The notes under the pieces: generated by a model | Database searches by the model: none | Seen by the model: only the letters and a program-made list of their open reading frames with translations | Told to the model about the DNA's origin: nothing | Source of the DNA: Rhodovibrio salinarum DSM 9154 | Lineage (GTDB): Bacteria; Pseudomonadota; Alphaproteobacteria; Kiloniellales; Rhodovibrionaceae | Direction of reading: 5' to 3' | Assembly (NCBI RefSeq): GCF_000515255.1 | Contig: NZ_KI911559.1 | Coordinates: forward strand, 3,518,693 to 3,582,692 | DNA length: 64,000 bases | In this document: positions 26,999 to 36,192 of the stretch, piece after piece | Layout of the letters: every line of letters begins with the position of its first letter | Numbering within the stretch: position 1 is the stretch's first letter | Program-made: the position numbers and the translations under genes

Positions 26999-27778
26999 CT
27001 AGCCGTACAGCTCGGGACGGCGATCGCGCAGGTAGGGGTTGGTCGAACGGGCCCTGTCGATCTGCGAGCGCGACAGGTCCGCGAACAGCAAGTCGGGGTC
27101 GCCGCCGGCAGCAGTCAGAACGGTCCCGTCGGGGCCGCAGATCACGCTGCCGCCGACGTACGTCAGCGTCCCTTCCTGACCGCAGCGATTCGCGTACGCG
27201 AGATAGACGCCGTTCTCACATGCGCGCACCGGCACCAGGGTGCGCGCGACGAAATCGAACGGCTGGAACAGCGCGGTCGGCACCAGCACGGCATCCGCCC
27301 CTTGGAGGGCGGCGGCGCGCACCATTTCGGGAAACTCGACATCGTAGCAGATCAGAATCGCCAGACGCAGGCCGTCCAGCATGCAATGCGCCGCGCCCGA
27401 CGCGCCGGGGGCGAACTGGGCCCGCTCTGCCTCGCCGAACAGATGCGCCTTGCGGTAGCAGACGCGCGCAGCCCCATCCGGGGTGATCAGTTGCGCAGCG
27501 TTATAGATCGCGCCATCCGCCCGTTCGGGAAAGCCATAGAGGATCGCCAGATCGTGCTGGCAGGCAACCGCCGCGACCGCACGGGCGGCGTCGCCATCGG
27601 CCGGTTCCGCAAGCGCCGCCGTACGCCCGGCGATGTTGTAGCCGGTCAGCCACATCTCCGGCAGGACCAGCAGCCGTGCGCCTTGCGCGCGCGCCTGTCC
27701 GGCGATTTCCGGGAGCTGCGCCAAGGTCGCTTGCGGATCGCCCGAGACGCCAGCGGTTTGGGCGACGGCTAGGCGCAT
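26999..27778 (-). CDS. nitrilase-superfamily carbon-nitrogen hydrolase
   Basis: This 259-residue amidase-like enzyme has the Glu-Lys-Cys triad in LVLPEMWLTGYN (E41), VCYRKAHLFGE (K110) and LICYDVEFPE (C144). It hydrolyses an amide or carbamoyl bond in the cytoplasm. The start at 27778 overlaps the aminotransferase gene by 10 bases. A 154-base gap follows before the next gene, with a short GGCCCC/GGGGCC inverted repeat at 26953-26981. In combination with an aminotransferase, an omega-amidase-like step is one possibility. Confidence 0.87.
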   Translation of the reverse strand: MRLAVAQTAGVSGDPQATLAQLPEIAGQARAQGARLLVLPEMWLTGYNIAGRTAALAEPADGDAARAVAAVACQHDLAILYGFPERADGAIYNAAQLITPDGAARVCYRKAHLFGEAERAQFAPGASGAAHCMLDGLRLAILICYDVEFPEMVRAAALQGADAVLVPTALFQPFDFVARTLVPVRACENGVYLAYANRCGQEGTLTYVGGSVICGPDGTVLTAAGGDPDLLFADLSRSQIDRARSTNPYLRDRRPELYG

Positions 27779-28959
27779 GTCCGGGCCTCCGCGCTCTCCT
27801 GCAAGCGCGCGGTCAGATCCGGGAAAGCGTCCGCCTGGAGGTTCGCGAACGCCAGACGCAGGTAGGCGCCCTGCCCGGGCCCGAACATATCCCCCGGCAG
27901 CGCCAGAACGCCGTGCCGGCGCACCAGCGTGCGCGCCACCTCGTGCGCGTCCACACCGTCGAAGGGGTGGCGCAGATAGGCGAAATAGGCACCGGCGCTG
28001 ACCAGCGCGTAGCCGCATTCGGGACGCGCGGCAAACGCGGCGCGCAACGCATCGACGCGTTCTGCCATCTGCACACGCCGTCGGCGACGGTGCGCCTGCA
28101 AGTGCGACAGCGCATAGAGGCCAGCCGCCTGCGCCCCCACGGGCGGGCAAATCGCCACGCAGTCCGCCATCTTGGCCACCGCGCCCAACGTGTCGGGATG
28201 TGCCAGCATGGCGCCCAGCCGGTGCCCGGTCAGGCTGTAGGTCTTCGAAAAGCTGTACAACTGGATCAACGCCTTCGGCCAGTCGGACCGGGCCAGCAGG
28301 CCATGCGGCGCCCGGTCCGAGGGCAGGAAATCCTTGTAGGTCTCGTCGACGATCAGGGCGAGATCGTGGCGCTTGGCCAGTTCGAAGAACGCGTCGATCA
28401 CCTCGGGGGGATAGACCGCGCCCGTGGGATTGTTGGGCGTAACCAGAACGATCGCGCGACTGCCCGGGCCGATCAGCGCCTCCGCCTGTGCGGGATCGGG
28501 GCACGCGCCCGCATCCATGTCGCACGGCAGGTGGACCGGCCGGATCCCCTGCATCTCCAGCCACATTTGATGGTTGAAGTAATAGGGGACGGGCAGGATC
28601 ACCTCGTCGCCCGGCCCTGCAACCGCATCGACGGCGTAGCAGAAGGCCTGGTTGCAGCCGGCCGTGATGGCGACGTTTTCCGCTGCCACCTCGCCCGCGT
28701 ACTGGTCCGCCATGTGGCGGGCGACCGCCGCGCGCAGATCGGCACGTCCCAGGATCGGAGTGTAGCCATGGCCGGCCGGCTCGCTCACCGTCCGCGCCAG
28801 ATGTCGACGCAGCCCCTCCGGTGGCGGATCGGACGGGACCGCCTGGGCGAGGTCAAGCAGTGGACGGCCATCGTCCACCCGCTCGGCCAGCCACCCCTGC
28901 GCCTCGGCGATCGGCGGCGGCGTCACAGCATCCATGACGGGATTGAGCCGATAAGCCAT
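27769..28959 (-). CDS. PLP-dependent aminotransferase, class I/II
   Basis: This 396-residue fold-type I aminotransferase has TPNNPTGAVYPPEV (about 174-187), VDETYKDF and the PLP lysine in YSFSKTYSLTGHRLG (K239). It opens MAYRLNPVMDAV and is preceded after 6 bases by an ABC permease gene, so it belongs to the transport operon. The likely role is transamination of the imported amino compound; the donor is unknown. Confidence 0.87.
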   Translation of the reverse strand: MAYRLNPVMDAVTPPPIAEAQGWLAERVDDGRPLLDLAQAVPSDPPPEGLRRHLARTVSEPAGHGYTPILGRADLRAAVARHMADQYAGEVAAENVAITAGCNQAFCYAVDAVAGPGDEVILPVPYYFNHQMWLEMQGIRPVHLPCDMDAGACPDPAQAEALIGPGSRAIVLVTPNNPTGAVYPPEVIDAFFELAKRHDLALIVDETYKDFLPSDRAPHGLLARSDWPKALIQLYSFSKTYSLTGHRLGAMLAHPDTLGAVAKMADCVAICPPVGAQAAGLYALSHLQAHRRRRRVQMAERVDALRAAFAARPECGYALVSAGAYFAYLRHPFDGVDAHEVARTLVRRHGVLALPGDMFGPGQGAYLRLAFANLQADAFPDLTARLQESAEARTCA

Positions 28960-28965
28960 GCGCCC

Positions 28966-29760
28966 CTACTCCCCCGACCAGCGGCCGAGCAGCCGCGGCA
29001 GGTTGCCGAACCGACCGATCACCCCGAATACCACCACCGCCGTCACCACGAACAGCACGGCCACCGCCGCCATCACCGGCGAATAGCCGTAACGCAGGGC
29101 ATTGAAGATCTTGATCGGCAAGGTCTCCACCGTGAAGCCGGCGACCATATAGGCGATGATGTATTCGTTCAGCGAGAGGACGAAGGCGAACGCGTAGCCC
29201 GAGAGGATATAGGGGCGGATCAGCGGCAGCACGATCGTGAAGAAGATCGTGCGTTCGTCCGCCCCCATGGTCTCCGCCGCCTCAACCATTTCCGGGTCGA
29301 TTGCGTCCAGCCCGAGCGACACGGTCAGCACCGGCAGCGTCACCAGGAAAATCCCATGCGCGATCACGACGTTCTCGAACTGACCGTAGTTCCCCACGGC
29401 CGCCCAGAACACCATGAAACCAAGCGCGGTGATCACCGGCGGCAGCATGAACGGTGCCACGCCAAGGGTATAGAGCAGCTTGGCGAGCCGGAGACGGTAA
29501 CGCCACAGCACGTAAGCCAGCGGCAGCGCGACCGACACCGCCACCACGCCCGCGAGCAGCGCGATCGTCAGGCTGTTCAGGATCGGCCCGCGCCAGGCCG
29601 CCTCGGCAACCATGTCGCCGTACCACCTGAGCGAGACGCCGTCCGGCGGGAAGAACAGCCGCTTCTCCGCGTTCAGCGACACGCCCAGCACGACCACCAT
29701 CGGCGCGGCCAAAAACAGCGCGATCGCGGCCAGGAACAGGCGACGGGCCAATGTCGTCAT
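28966..29760 (-). CDS. polyamine/opine-type ABC transporter permease (PotC-like)
   Basis: This 264-residue inner-membrane permease has six predicted segments and the binding-protein-dependent transport motif EAAETMGADERTIFFTIVLP. NEYIIAYMVAGFTVETLPIKI is the usual PotC-type stretch. The start overlaps the preceding permease gene stop by 4 bases (ATGA). Confidence 0.88.
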   Translation of the reverse strand: MTTLARRLFLAAIALFLAAPMVVVLGVSLNAEKRLFFPPDGVSLRWYGDMVAEAAWRGPILNSLTIALLAGVVAVSVALPLAYVLWRYRLRLAKLLYTLGVAPFMLPPVITALGFMVFWAAVGNYGQFENVVIAHGIFLVTLPVLTVSLGLDAIDPEMVEAAETMGADERTIFFTIVLPLIRPYILSGYAFAFVLSLNEYIIAYMVAGFTVETLPIKIFNALRYGYSPVMAAVAVLFVVTAVVVFGVIGRFGNLPRLLGRWSGE

Positions 29761-30617
29761 GACGTGCGCCCCACGGATTGCCGGCCACCCAAGGCAAATG
29801 TCAGCACGATCAGCGTCAGGCTGGTCAGCAGCAGGAAGACCGCCAGTGCCGCCGCGAACGGGACGTTCGATTGATAGATCGCCTGGTCGGTGATCAGCAC
29901 CGACAGCGTCCAGTGCTGCGGCTGTCCCAGAATTTGCGGGATCAGGTAGATCCCCAGCGTGAAGACGAACACCAGGATCAGCGCCGCGACGATCGGTCGG
30001 CGCATCACCGGCACCAGCACATTGAAGAAGGCGCGCTGCGGGCTCGCGCCCATCGTGCGCGCGGCCTCCATCAATTCCGGGTCCAGGCGCGACATCTGCG
30101 GGTAGAGCATCAGCACCGTGTAGGGCAACGTCAGGTAGCCGTAACCGAACACCTCCGCGATGAAGCCCGGCGTGTAGGATTCCGGCTGGTCGAGCAGGCC
30201 TAGCCAGACGAACACGTTGGACACGCCGGCCGTCTTCGACAGCAGCACCGACCAGCTGAACGCGACGATCACCTCCGACAGCGACAGCACCGACAGCAGG
30301 AACACCAGCCAGAAGGTCTGCCAGCGCAGGCTGAGACGCGTCAGCAGATAGGTGAACGGGAACGCGAGCGAGACGCTGACGACCGCGACCAGCATGGACA
30401 GCGACAACGAGAACACGAGGTTGCTGAGGAACAGGTCGGAGAACAACCGGGCGTAGTTCGACAGCACGAACGCGGGCTCGTAGAACGCGTTCTCCACCCG
30501 CTGGAAGAAGCTGACGGCCAGCATGATGCCGAACGGGCCCAGGAAGAACACGCCCAGCATGGCCCCCGGATAGGCCAGCAGCAGATGGCGCGCACGCGCG
30601 GTGCCACGGGCGCTCAT
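29757..30617 (-). CDS. polyamine/opine-type ABC transporter permease (PotB-like)
   Basis: This 286-residue permease has six hydrophobic segments and the motif MEAARTMGASPQRAFFNVLV. I chose the ATG at 30617 (MSARGTAR) because it overlaps the ATPase stop by 4 bases; an ATG at 30635 is in frame but lies inside the ATPase gene. It forms the channel with the downstream PotC-like protein. Confidence 0.88.
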   Translation of the reverse strand: MSARGTARARHLLLAYPGAMLGVFFLGPFGIMLAVSFFQRVENAFYEPAFVLSNYARLFSDLFLSNLVFSLSLSMLVAVVSVSLAFPFTYLLTRLSLRWQTFWLVFLLSVLSLSEVIVAFSWSVLLSKTAGVSNVFVWLGLLDQPESYTPGFIAEVFGYGYLTLPYTVLMLYPQMSRLDPELMEAARTMGASPQRAFFNVLVPVMRRPIVAALILVFVFTLGIYLIPQILGQPQHWTLSVLITDQAIYQSNVPFAAALAVFLLLTSLTLIVLTFALGGRQSVGRTS

Positions 30618-31693
30618 GGGCCAAGCACCCGGCATGCGGCCGCGGGCAACTCGACCGCGACCCGGTCACCCTGCCCGACATCGGGCTTATCGCGCGGCGG
30701 CACGTGACTGCTCAGGCGCAGATCGCCGCAATCGATGTAGAGCTCGACGCTCTGTCCAACATCGCGGATGAACGCCACCGTGCCATCCAGACACCCAGCC
30801 CCGCGATCCGGCAGGCCCCCGTCGCCCGTGGGCGCATGCACGCGCACATCTTCCGGCCGGATCGAGACGCTGGCCGCGGCGCCCGGCGCCAGTCCGTCGG
30901 GCAACTCCGCCACCGCCAGGGTATGGCCGTGCGCGCGGACGTGATGCGAGTCCACGACCTCGCAGTCGATCAGGTTGCTGGTGCCGATGAAGTCGGCGAC
31001 GAACGCGTTCGCCGGACGCCGATAGATCTCCAGCGGCGTCCCCACCTGTTGCACCTCGCCGCCGTTCAGCACGACCACGCGGTCGGCCATGGTCATCGCT
31101 TCGCGCTGATCGTGGGTCACCAGGATCGTGGTAATGCCCAGGCGTTGCTGCAGCAGCTTGAACTCGACCTGCATCTCCTCGCGCAGCTTGGCGTCCAGGG
31201 CGGACAGCGGCTCGTCGAGCAGGAACAGGTCAGGCTCCAGCGCCAAGGCCCGCGCGATCGCGACGCGCTGACGCTGGCCGCCTGAAAGCTGGGAGATGTG
31301 CCGATCGGCCACATCCGGCATCTGCACGAGTTCCAGCAACTGCTGCGCCTTCTGCCGCCGCTCCGCCTTCGCGTGACCGCGCACACGTAGGGCGTAGCTG
31401 ACGTTCTCCGCCACACTGAGGTGAGGAAACAGGGCCAGCGACTGAAACACCATGCCGAGCTGGCGTTTGTGCGCAGGCTGGTCGGTGATGTCCTGCCCGC
31501 TAAGGCGGATGCGGCCCGAGGTGGGCGCTTCCAGGCCGGCGATCAGGCGCAGCAGCGTGGTCTTGCCGCAGCCTGAAGGGCCGAGGAAGCAAGTCATCTC
31601 CCCGCGGGGCAGGTGCAGATCGACCGACGCCAGCGCCGTGAAGTCGCCGAAGCGCTTGGTAACCGCTTCTAGGCTGAGCGCGTCGTTCGCCAA
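30614..31693 (-). CDS. polyamine/opine-type ABC transporter ATP-binding protein (PotA-like)
   Basis: This 359-residue ATPase has Walker A GPSGCGKTT, signature LSGGQRQRV, Walker B LFLLDEPLSALD and a C-terminal TOBE-type regulatory domain (about residues 240-355, ISIRPEDVRVH). It follows the binding-protein gene after 118 bases and is coupled by a 4-base overlap to the first permease. Confidence 0.9.
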   Translation of the reverse strand: MANDALSLEAVTKRFGDFTALASVDLHLPRGEMTCFLGPSGCGKTTLLRLIAGLEAPTSGRIRLSGQDITDQPAHKRQLGMVFQSLALFPHLSVAENVSYALRVRGHAKAERRQKAQQLLELVQMPDVADRHISQLSGGQRQRVAIARALALEPDLFLLDEPLSALDAKLREEMQVEFKLLQQRLGITTILVTHDQREAMTMADRVVVLNGGEVQQVGTPLEIYRRPANAFVADFIGTSNLIDCEVVDSHHVRAHGHTLAVAELPDGLAPGAAASVSIRPEDVRVHAPTGDGGLPDRGAGCLDGTVAFIRDVGQSVELYIDCGDLRLSSHVPPRDKPDVGQGDRVAVELPAAACRVLGP

Positions 31694-31811
31694 ATCGGTG
31701 CCTTCCGAATATACCTGGATCGCTGCACGCGGCCGGCCGGCGGCGGAGGCAAGCCCCGCCGCACGCGCCGCGCCCGCCCGTGCGTTTACGCCGACTAAGA
31801 CGACCGCGGAC

Positions 31812-32903
31812 TCAGCCCGTGATCATCGAAGTCCACTGGTCGGAGACCCAGTCTCCGCGATCGAGATACATTGCGTAGAAAGGCTGGATCGGCGTCCCTT
31901 CGCTCGCCACCGCGGCGAATTCCTGGTCGCTCAGATCCGTGTGCTTGCGCGGCATCGTTGGCGCGGTGCCGACCTTGCGGGCCAGCTTTGCCTGGATTTC
32001 CGGCTGGCACATGTAGTCGATGAAGACGTGCGCCTCGTCCAGCTTGTCCGACGCTTTCGAGACGCTCCAAGAGCCGGAATCCTGGACGCCGCCTTCCTTC
32101 GGGAAGGTGGAGCGCACCGGGAAGCCGTCCTGCGCGGCCAGCGTCGCGACGTCGTGGTAGTACTGGCCCATTGGGATCTCGCCACTCTGGAGCGCCTGCT
32201 GGAACTGCCCCTCGTCGCGATACCAAAGCTTCACGTTCGGCTTCACCTCGGCCAGCTTGTCCAGGACCTTCTTGATGCCCGCCTCGCTCTGCAGCGTCTT
32301 ATGACCGTCGAAGAAGGTAGCCGCGGTGATCTCCAGCAGGAAGGAGTTCGATGACAGCGCCAGCAGGCCTAGGCTGTCCTCCTTCTCCGGATCCCACAAA
32401 TCGGCCCAGCTGGTCGGCGCGTCCGGGTAGACGTCGGTGTTGGACACCAGTGTGATGTACCAACTGACCGCACCGATGCCGGAAATGCCGCCATCGTCGT
32501 AGGTGTGCACGAAACGGTCGAACAGGTAGTCACTGTTCTCCAGCTTGCTCTTGTCGAGCGGCGCCCACAGCCCGGCGTTCTGCCCCTTCATGCGCGGCAC
32601 CTGGGCCATCATCGACACATCGGCCGCGGCCTGGCCGGCCCGGGCGGCGTTCTGAAGCTGTACCAGCCACGCTTCGCCTGTCGGCTCGGCGATCGACTGG
32701 ACCTCGATCCCCGTTGCCTCTGTGAAGTCGGGGAAGATGTGCTTGTCGAAGGAATCCTTAAAGTAGCCGCCGTAAACGCCGATCTTCAGGCTACGCGCGG
32801 CGCGCGGCGCGCGCGGCAACACCGTGAAAGCGGCGCCGGCGGCTGCGGTGGCGCTGGCGCCGGCCAGAAAACGCCGGCGTGTCGTGGTGCGGAAATCGGT
32901 CAT
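31812..32903 (-). CDS. ABC transporter substrate-binding protein, PotD-like, Tat-exported
   Basis: This 363-residue periplasmic protein has a twin-arginine signal (TTRRRFLAGA) and an Ala-rich h-region. It belongs to the spermidine/putrescine-type (SBP family 1-like) binding proteins; GYFKDSFDKHIFPDFTEATG and TSWADLWDPEKE are typical. It is the first gene of the minus-strand operon that continues through ATPase, two permeases, aminotransferase, amidase and the Ntn hydrolase. It is divergent from a LysR gene that probably controls it. Confidence 0.87.
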   Translation of the reverse strand: MTDFRTTTRRRFLAGASATAAAGAAFTVLPRAPRAARSLKIGVYGGYFKDSFDKHIFPDFTEATGIEVQSIAEPTGEAWLVQLQNAARAGQAAADVSMMAQVPRMKGQNAGLWAPLDKSKLENSDYLFDRFVHTYDDGGISGIGAVSWYITLVSNTDVYPDAPTSWADLWDPEKEDSLGLLALSSNSFLLEITAATFFDGHKTLQSEAGIKKVLDKLAEVKPNVKLWYRDEGQFQQALQSGEIPMGQYYHDVATLAAQDGFPVRSTFPKEGGVQDSGSWSVSKASDKLDEAHVFIDYMCQPEIQAKLARKVGTAPTMPRKHTDLSDQEFAAVASEGTPIQPFYAMYLDRGDWVSDQWTSMITG

Positions 32904-33174
32904 GGTCGAAGTCTCCCTGTTCGCGACTGGAACGCCCCCCGTGTTTTCGCGCGGGTGCGCCCCTTTCTTGCTTGCCGGTCCCGGCATCTCCGGCCGCGAC
33001 CGCGTCTGGGGCGTCTTCCTCCAGCCATGCGCAGCGCCGTTCCCCGCAATCCCGCAAATGGGGCCCGCCGGCTGCTCTATTCTTGATTTCCGGGAAGTTT
33101 GAAAGCCGCCATGGTTTCTGTAAAGCTGGAAAAATCGAAGCCAACTTAGAAAATCATCTAACCAAAGAAATGCA

Positions 33175-34104
33175 ATGGCGACCTCGATTGGCGATGCGGA
33201 AATCCGTCTTCTGCGGGTCTTCGCCACAGTTGCGCGATTCCAGGGCCTGGCGGCAGCGCAGCACGAACTGAATCTGAGCCTGCCGACGATTTCCGCGCAC
33301 ATCGCCAAACTGGAGGAGCGCGTGGGCGTGCGCCTGTGCGAGCGCGGCCGACGCGGTTTCCGGCTGACCGAGGAAGGTCGGCGCGTGGTCGAGTTGTCCC
33401 AGGGCCTGCTGGGCGCGGTGGAAGACTTCGCAAGCGAGGTCGACGCGCTGAAGGATCGCCTGACCGGCAACCTGCGCATCGCGATCATCGACAACATCGC
33501 CAACAATCCCGGATGCGCGCTGCCACAGACGCTGGCGGAACTGGAACAACGCTGCGATGCGGTCGACGTGCACGTCGAGGTGATCGCGCCCAACCAACTG
33601 GAAAGTGCGATCAGCGAGGAACGATTTCATCTCGGCATCGGACCGGCGATGAAGGAGTTGCCCAGTCTGTCCTACGCCCCGCTGTTCACCGAACAGCAGC
33701 GTTTGTACTGCGGCCCCGGCCACCCGCTGTTCGACCGACCCGACGCCGAGGTCGGCGAGGCAGACCTCGCGGCCTGTCGCTACGCCGCCCACCTTTTCCC
33801 GATCCCGCAATTCCACGCCTGCGGGCGACCGCTGCCGGAAGCGGCGAAAAGCCAGTACATGGAAAGCATCGCCATGCTGGTGCGCTCGGGCGGCTATATT
33901 GGCTTCCTGCCCGTGCACTATGCGGAGGAGTGGGTGCGCAGTGGCGGGCTGCGGGCGCTCTGCCCGGACACCTACCGCTACACCAACACCTTCTACGCCA
34001 TCACACGCACCCACCGTCAAACGACCCGGCTGATGGCTTTGTTCGGGGAAATCCTACGCCGCCACCACACGGCATCCGCCGGACCGGTGACCAGGGCGCG
34101 TTAG
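33175..34104 (+). CDS. LysR-family transcriptional regulator
   Basis: This 309-residue regulator has an N-terminal winged helix-turn-helix (AAAQHELNLSLPTISAHIAK, about 24-43) and a C-terminal effector-binding domain. It lies divergent from the polyamine-type ABC operon with a 271-base shared region (32904-33174) that must hold both promoters and the LysR sites. By the usual LysR logic it should control the divergent operon in response to the imported compound. Confidence 0.88.
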   Translation: MATSIGDAEIRLLRVFATVARFQGLAAAQHELNLSLPTISAHIAKLEERVGVRLCERGRRGFRLTEEGRRVVELSQGLLGAVEDFASEVDALKDRLTGNLRIAIIDNIANNPGCALPQTLAELEQRCDAVDVHVEVIAPNQLESAISEERFHLGIGPAMKELPSLSYAPLFTEQQRLYCGPGHPLFDRPDAEVGEADLAACRYAAHLFPIPQFHACGRPLPEAAKSQYMESIAMLVRSGGYIGFLPVHYAEEWVRSGGLRALCPDTYRYTNTFYAITRTHRQTTRLMALFGEILRRHHTASAGPVTRAR

Positions 34105-34224
34105 TCAATCGGTTCGTCTGGCTTAGAACCCAAGTTCGACGCGTCGCCACTTGAAAGCCCCACCGCGAGGTCGCATCGTTCGCGGACGCCAGACACGGTG
34201 TTCGCTTTCGGGGGGAAGGGTGTG

Positions 34225-35208
34225 ATGGATCGTAACGGTGGTGGCGGGAGCGACCCCGCAGACGTGCAAGGCCAGGCCAAGGATGCGGCGTTCCGTCCGC
34301 GCTTTATGGAGGTCCCCACGTTCCTGCGCCTGCCCTTGGCGGAGACCGCCGCCGGGCTGGACATCGCCCTATCGGGGATTCCGTTCGACCTGGGGGTCAC
34401 CAACCGTCCCGGCACCCGCCACGGCCCGCGTCAGGTCCGGGACCTGTCCAGCCTGCAGCGCACGCGCCACCCCACCATGAACGTGGAGCCGGAGGCGCAG
34501 TGCCGGCTGGCCGATCTGGGCGACGTCAAGATCAACCCCTTCTCGATTGAAGACAGCGTGGCGCGCATCCAGGCGTTCTACGACGCCGTCCGTGGGCATG
34601 GCGCGCGGCCGCTAACGGTGGGCGGCGATCACCTAACCACCCTGCCTGTCCTGCGCGCGCTCAAGCCCGATGCGCCGATGGGTCTGATCCAGTTCGACGC
34701 GCACTGCGATACCGGCGGCCCCTACATGGGCCAGCCGCTGCACCATGGCGCAACCTTCAAACTGGCGGTCGAGGAAGGCCTGCTGGACCCCAAGCGCTGC
34801 GTCCAGATCGGCATACGCGGCTCGTTGAGCGAGGCCGGCCAGTGGCGTTTTTCCTACGACAGCGGCATGACCGTCGTGCCGATCGAGGCCTACTTCGACC
34901 GTGGCTGGCGTGATGTCATCCAGGAGGCGCGTGCGGTTGTCGGCGACGGGCCGGTCTACGTCAGCTTCGACGTCGACGGGCTCGACCCGATCTACACCCC
35001 CGGCACCGGAACCCCGGAGCCGGGCGGTCTGCCCATGCACGAAGCCCAGCGCATGATCCGCGCACTGCAAGGCCTGGATGTCGTGGGCGCCGATGTGGTC
35101 GAGGTATCCCCGCCGTTCGATCCGACCGGCAACACCGCGATGGTGGCCGGCACGATCCTGTTCGAGTTGCTATGCATCATGGCGGATCGCCTGAACCCTG
35201 CCCCCTGA
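34225..35208 (+). CDS. ureohydrolase (agmatinase/guanidinobutyrase-like)
   Basis: This 327-residue arginase-superfamily enzyme has all manganese ligands: GGDH (H136), DAHCDT (D158, H160, D162) and SFDVDGLDP (D249, D251). The family splits a guanidino group into urea plus an amine. TGTPEPGG matches the agmatinase/guanidinobutyrase/guanidinopropionase branch rather than arginase. I chose the ATG at 34225 because GGGGGGAAGGG stands directly before it; GTG at 34222 is possible. It is followed after 48 bases by a second guanidino-type enzyme. Confidence 0.88.
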   Translation: MDRNGGGGSDPADVQGQAKDAAFRPRFMEVPTFLRLPLAETAAGLDIALSGIPFDLGVTNRPGTRHGPRQVRDLSSLQRTRHPTMNVEPEAQCRLADLGDVKINPFSIEDSVARIQAFYDAVRGHGARPLTVGGDHLTTLPVLRALKPDAPMGLIQFDAHCDTGGPYMGQPLHHGATFKLAVEEGLLDPKRCVQIGIRGSLSEAGQWRFSYDSGMTVVPIEAYFDRGWRDVIQEARAVVGDGPVYVSFDVDGLDPIYTPGTGTPEPGGLPMHEAQRMIRALQGLDVVGADVVEVSPPFDPTGNTAMVAGTILFELLCIMADRLNPAP

Positions 35209-35256
35209 TGCCACCCGGCGCATCGCTTCCACGCAACCGAAACGAGACTCAATCCC

Positions 35257-36132
35257 GTGACGCCCTGGCGTATCGATAGCGAAACCGCACCGCTCACCGA
35301 CGTCCTGGTTTGCCCGCCCGAGCACTACGCCTGGCAGGCCGTGAACAGCGTCGCCCAGCGTACGTTGAGCGCGGGCACCCGCCAGCCGGAAACCGCTGAC
35401 TTCATGGCGCAGTACGGCGCGCTGACCCAGGCGCTTTCAGACAACGGCGTGCGCGTCCATGAACTGCCCGGACGGGAGCCGCACCTGCCCTACCAGACCT
35501 ATACCCGCGATAGTTCGCAGGTGACCCCGTGGGGACCGGTGATCACGCAGTGTTACCGCCGGCAGCGCCGGGGCGAGTACGCGGCCGTGATCGAGTTCTA
35601 TCGAGACACGGGCGGCGGGCTTTGGCGGTATTCGACCGCAGGGACGCTGGAAGGCGGCGACATCCACATCATCCGCCCCGGCCTGCTGCTGCTGGGCTAT
35701 TCCGGGGAACGCACCGACGAAGCGGGCGCGCGCCAGTTCGCAGGCTGGTTCGAGGACGCCGGCTGGGAGGTGCGTCTGCAGCCTTTTCCCAACCACTTCC
35801 TGCACCTGGACGTGCTGTTCTGCATGGTTGCCGACGGCTTGGCCGTGGGCTGCGTCGATGTGCTCGACGACGACCTGCTGGAATGGCTCGATGCCCGCGG
35901 CATCCGGCTGATCCCGGTGACCTACAAGGAGGTGATGCAGCTCTGCTGCAACGCCCTGGCACTTGGCAACGAGCGTGTCATCTCCGCCGCGCACGCCCAA
36001 CGGGTCAACGCCGCACTGCGCGCTGAAGGGCTGCAGGTCCACGAGGTGCCGCTCGATCTGTTCACCGCGGGCGGCGGCGGCGTACACTGCATGACGATGC
36101 CGCTGGCCCGCGAGCTAAGCGGGCGCGCTTAA
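35257..36132 (+). CDS. DDAH/arginine deiminase-like guanidino hydrolase
   Basis: This 291-residue protein of the guanidino-modifying alpha/beta-propeller family has EGGD (E132), the catalytic histidine in FLHLDVL (H183) and the nucleophile in GGGGVHCMTMP (C278), plus YTRDSS (D85). Dimethylarginine dimethylaminohydrolases of this size release dimethylamine or methylamine from methylated arginines; amidinotransferases are usually longer. The start is GTG at 35257. It is paired with the ureohydrolase and next to polyamine-type transporters, suggesting breakdown of a methylated or otherwise modified guanidino compound. The exact substrate is inference. Confidence 0.83.
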   Translation: MTPWRIDSETAPLTDVLVCPPEHYAWQAVNSVAQRTLSAGTRQPETADFMAQYGALTQALSDNGVRVHELPGREPHLPYQTYTRDSSQVTPWGPVITQCYRRQRRGEYAAVIEFYRDTGGGLWRYSTAGTLEGGDIHIIRPGLLLLGYSGERTDEAGARQFAGWFEDAGWEVRLQPFPNHFLHLDVLFCMVADGLAVGCVDVLDDDLLEWLDARGIRLIPVTYKEVMQLCCNALALGNERVISAAHAQRVNAALRAEGLQVHEVPLDLFTAGGGGVHCMTMPLARELSGRA

Positions 36133-36192
36133 TCGACCCAGCTGGAGTCCTCGCCACACGCGTCGGCGGCTGTGCCCGAAGCCTTGCGCGCG

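Noticed and set aside
27676-29874. A 732-codon open frame antisense to the aminotransferase and permease genes
   Set aside because: The opposite strand carries unmistakable enzymes with full catalytic motifs; this frame is His/Arg/Gln-rich shadow coding.
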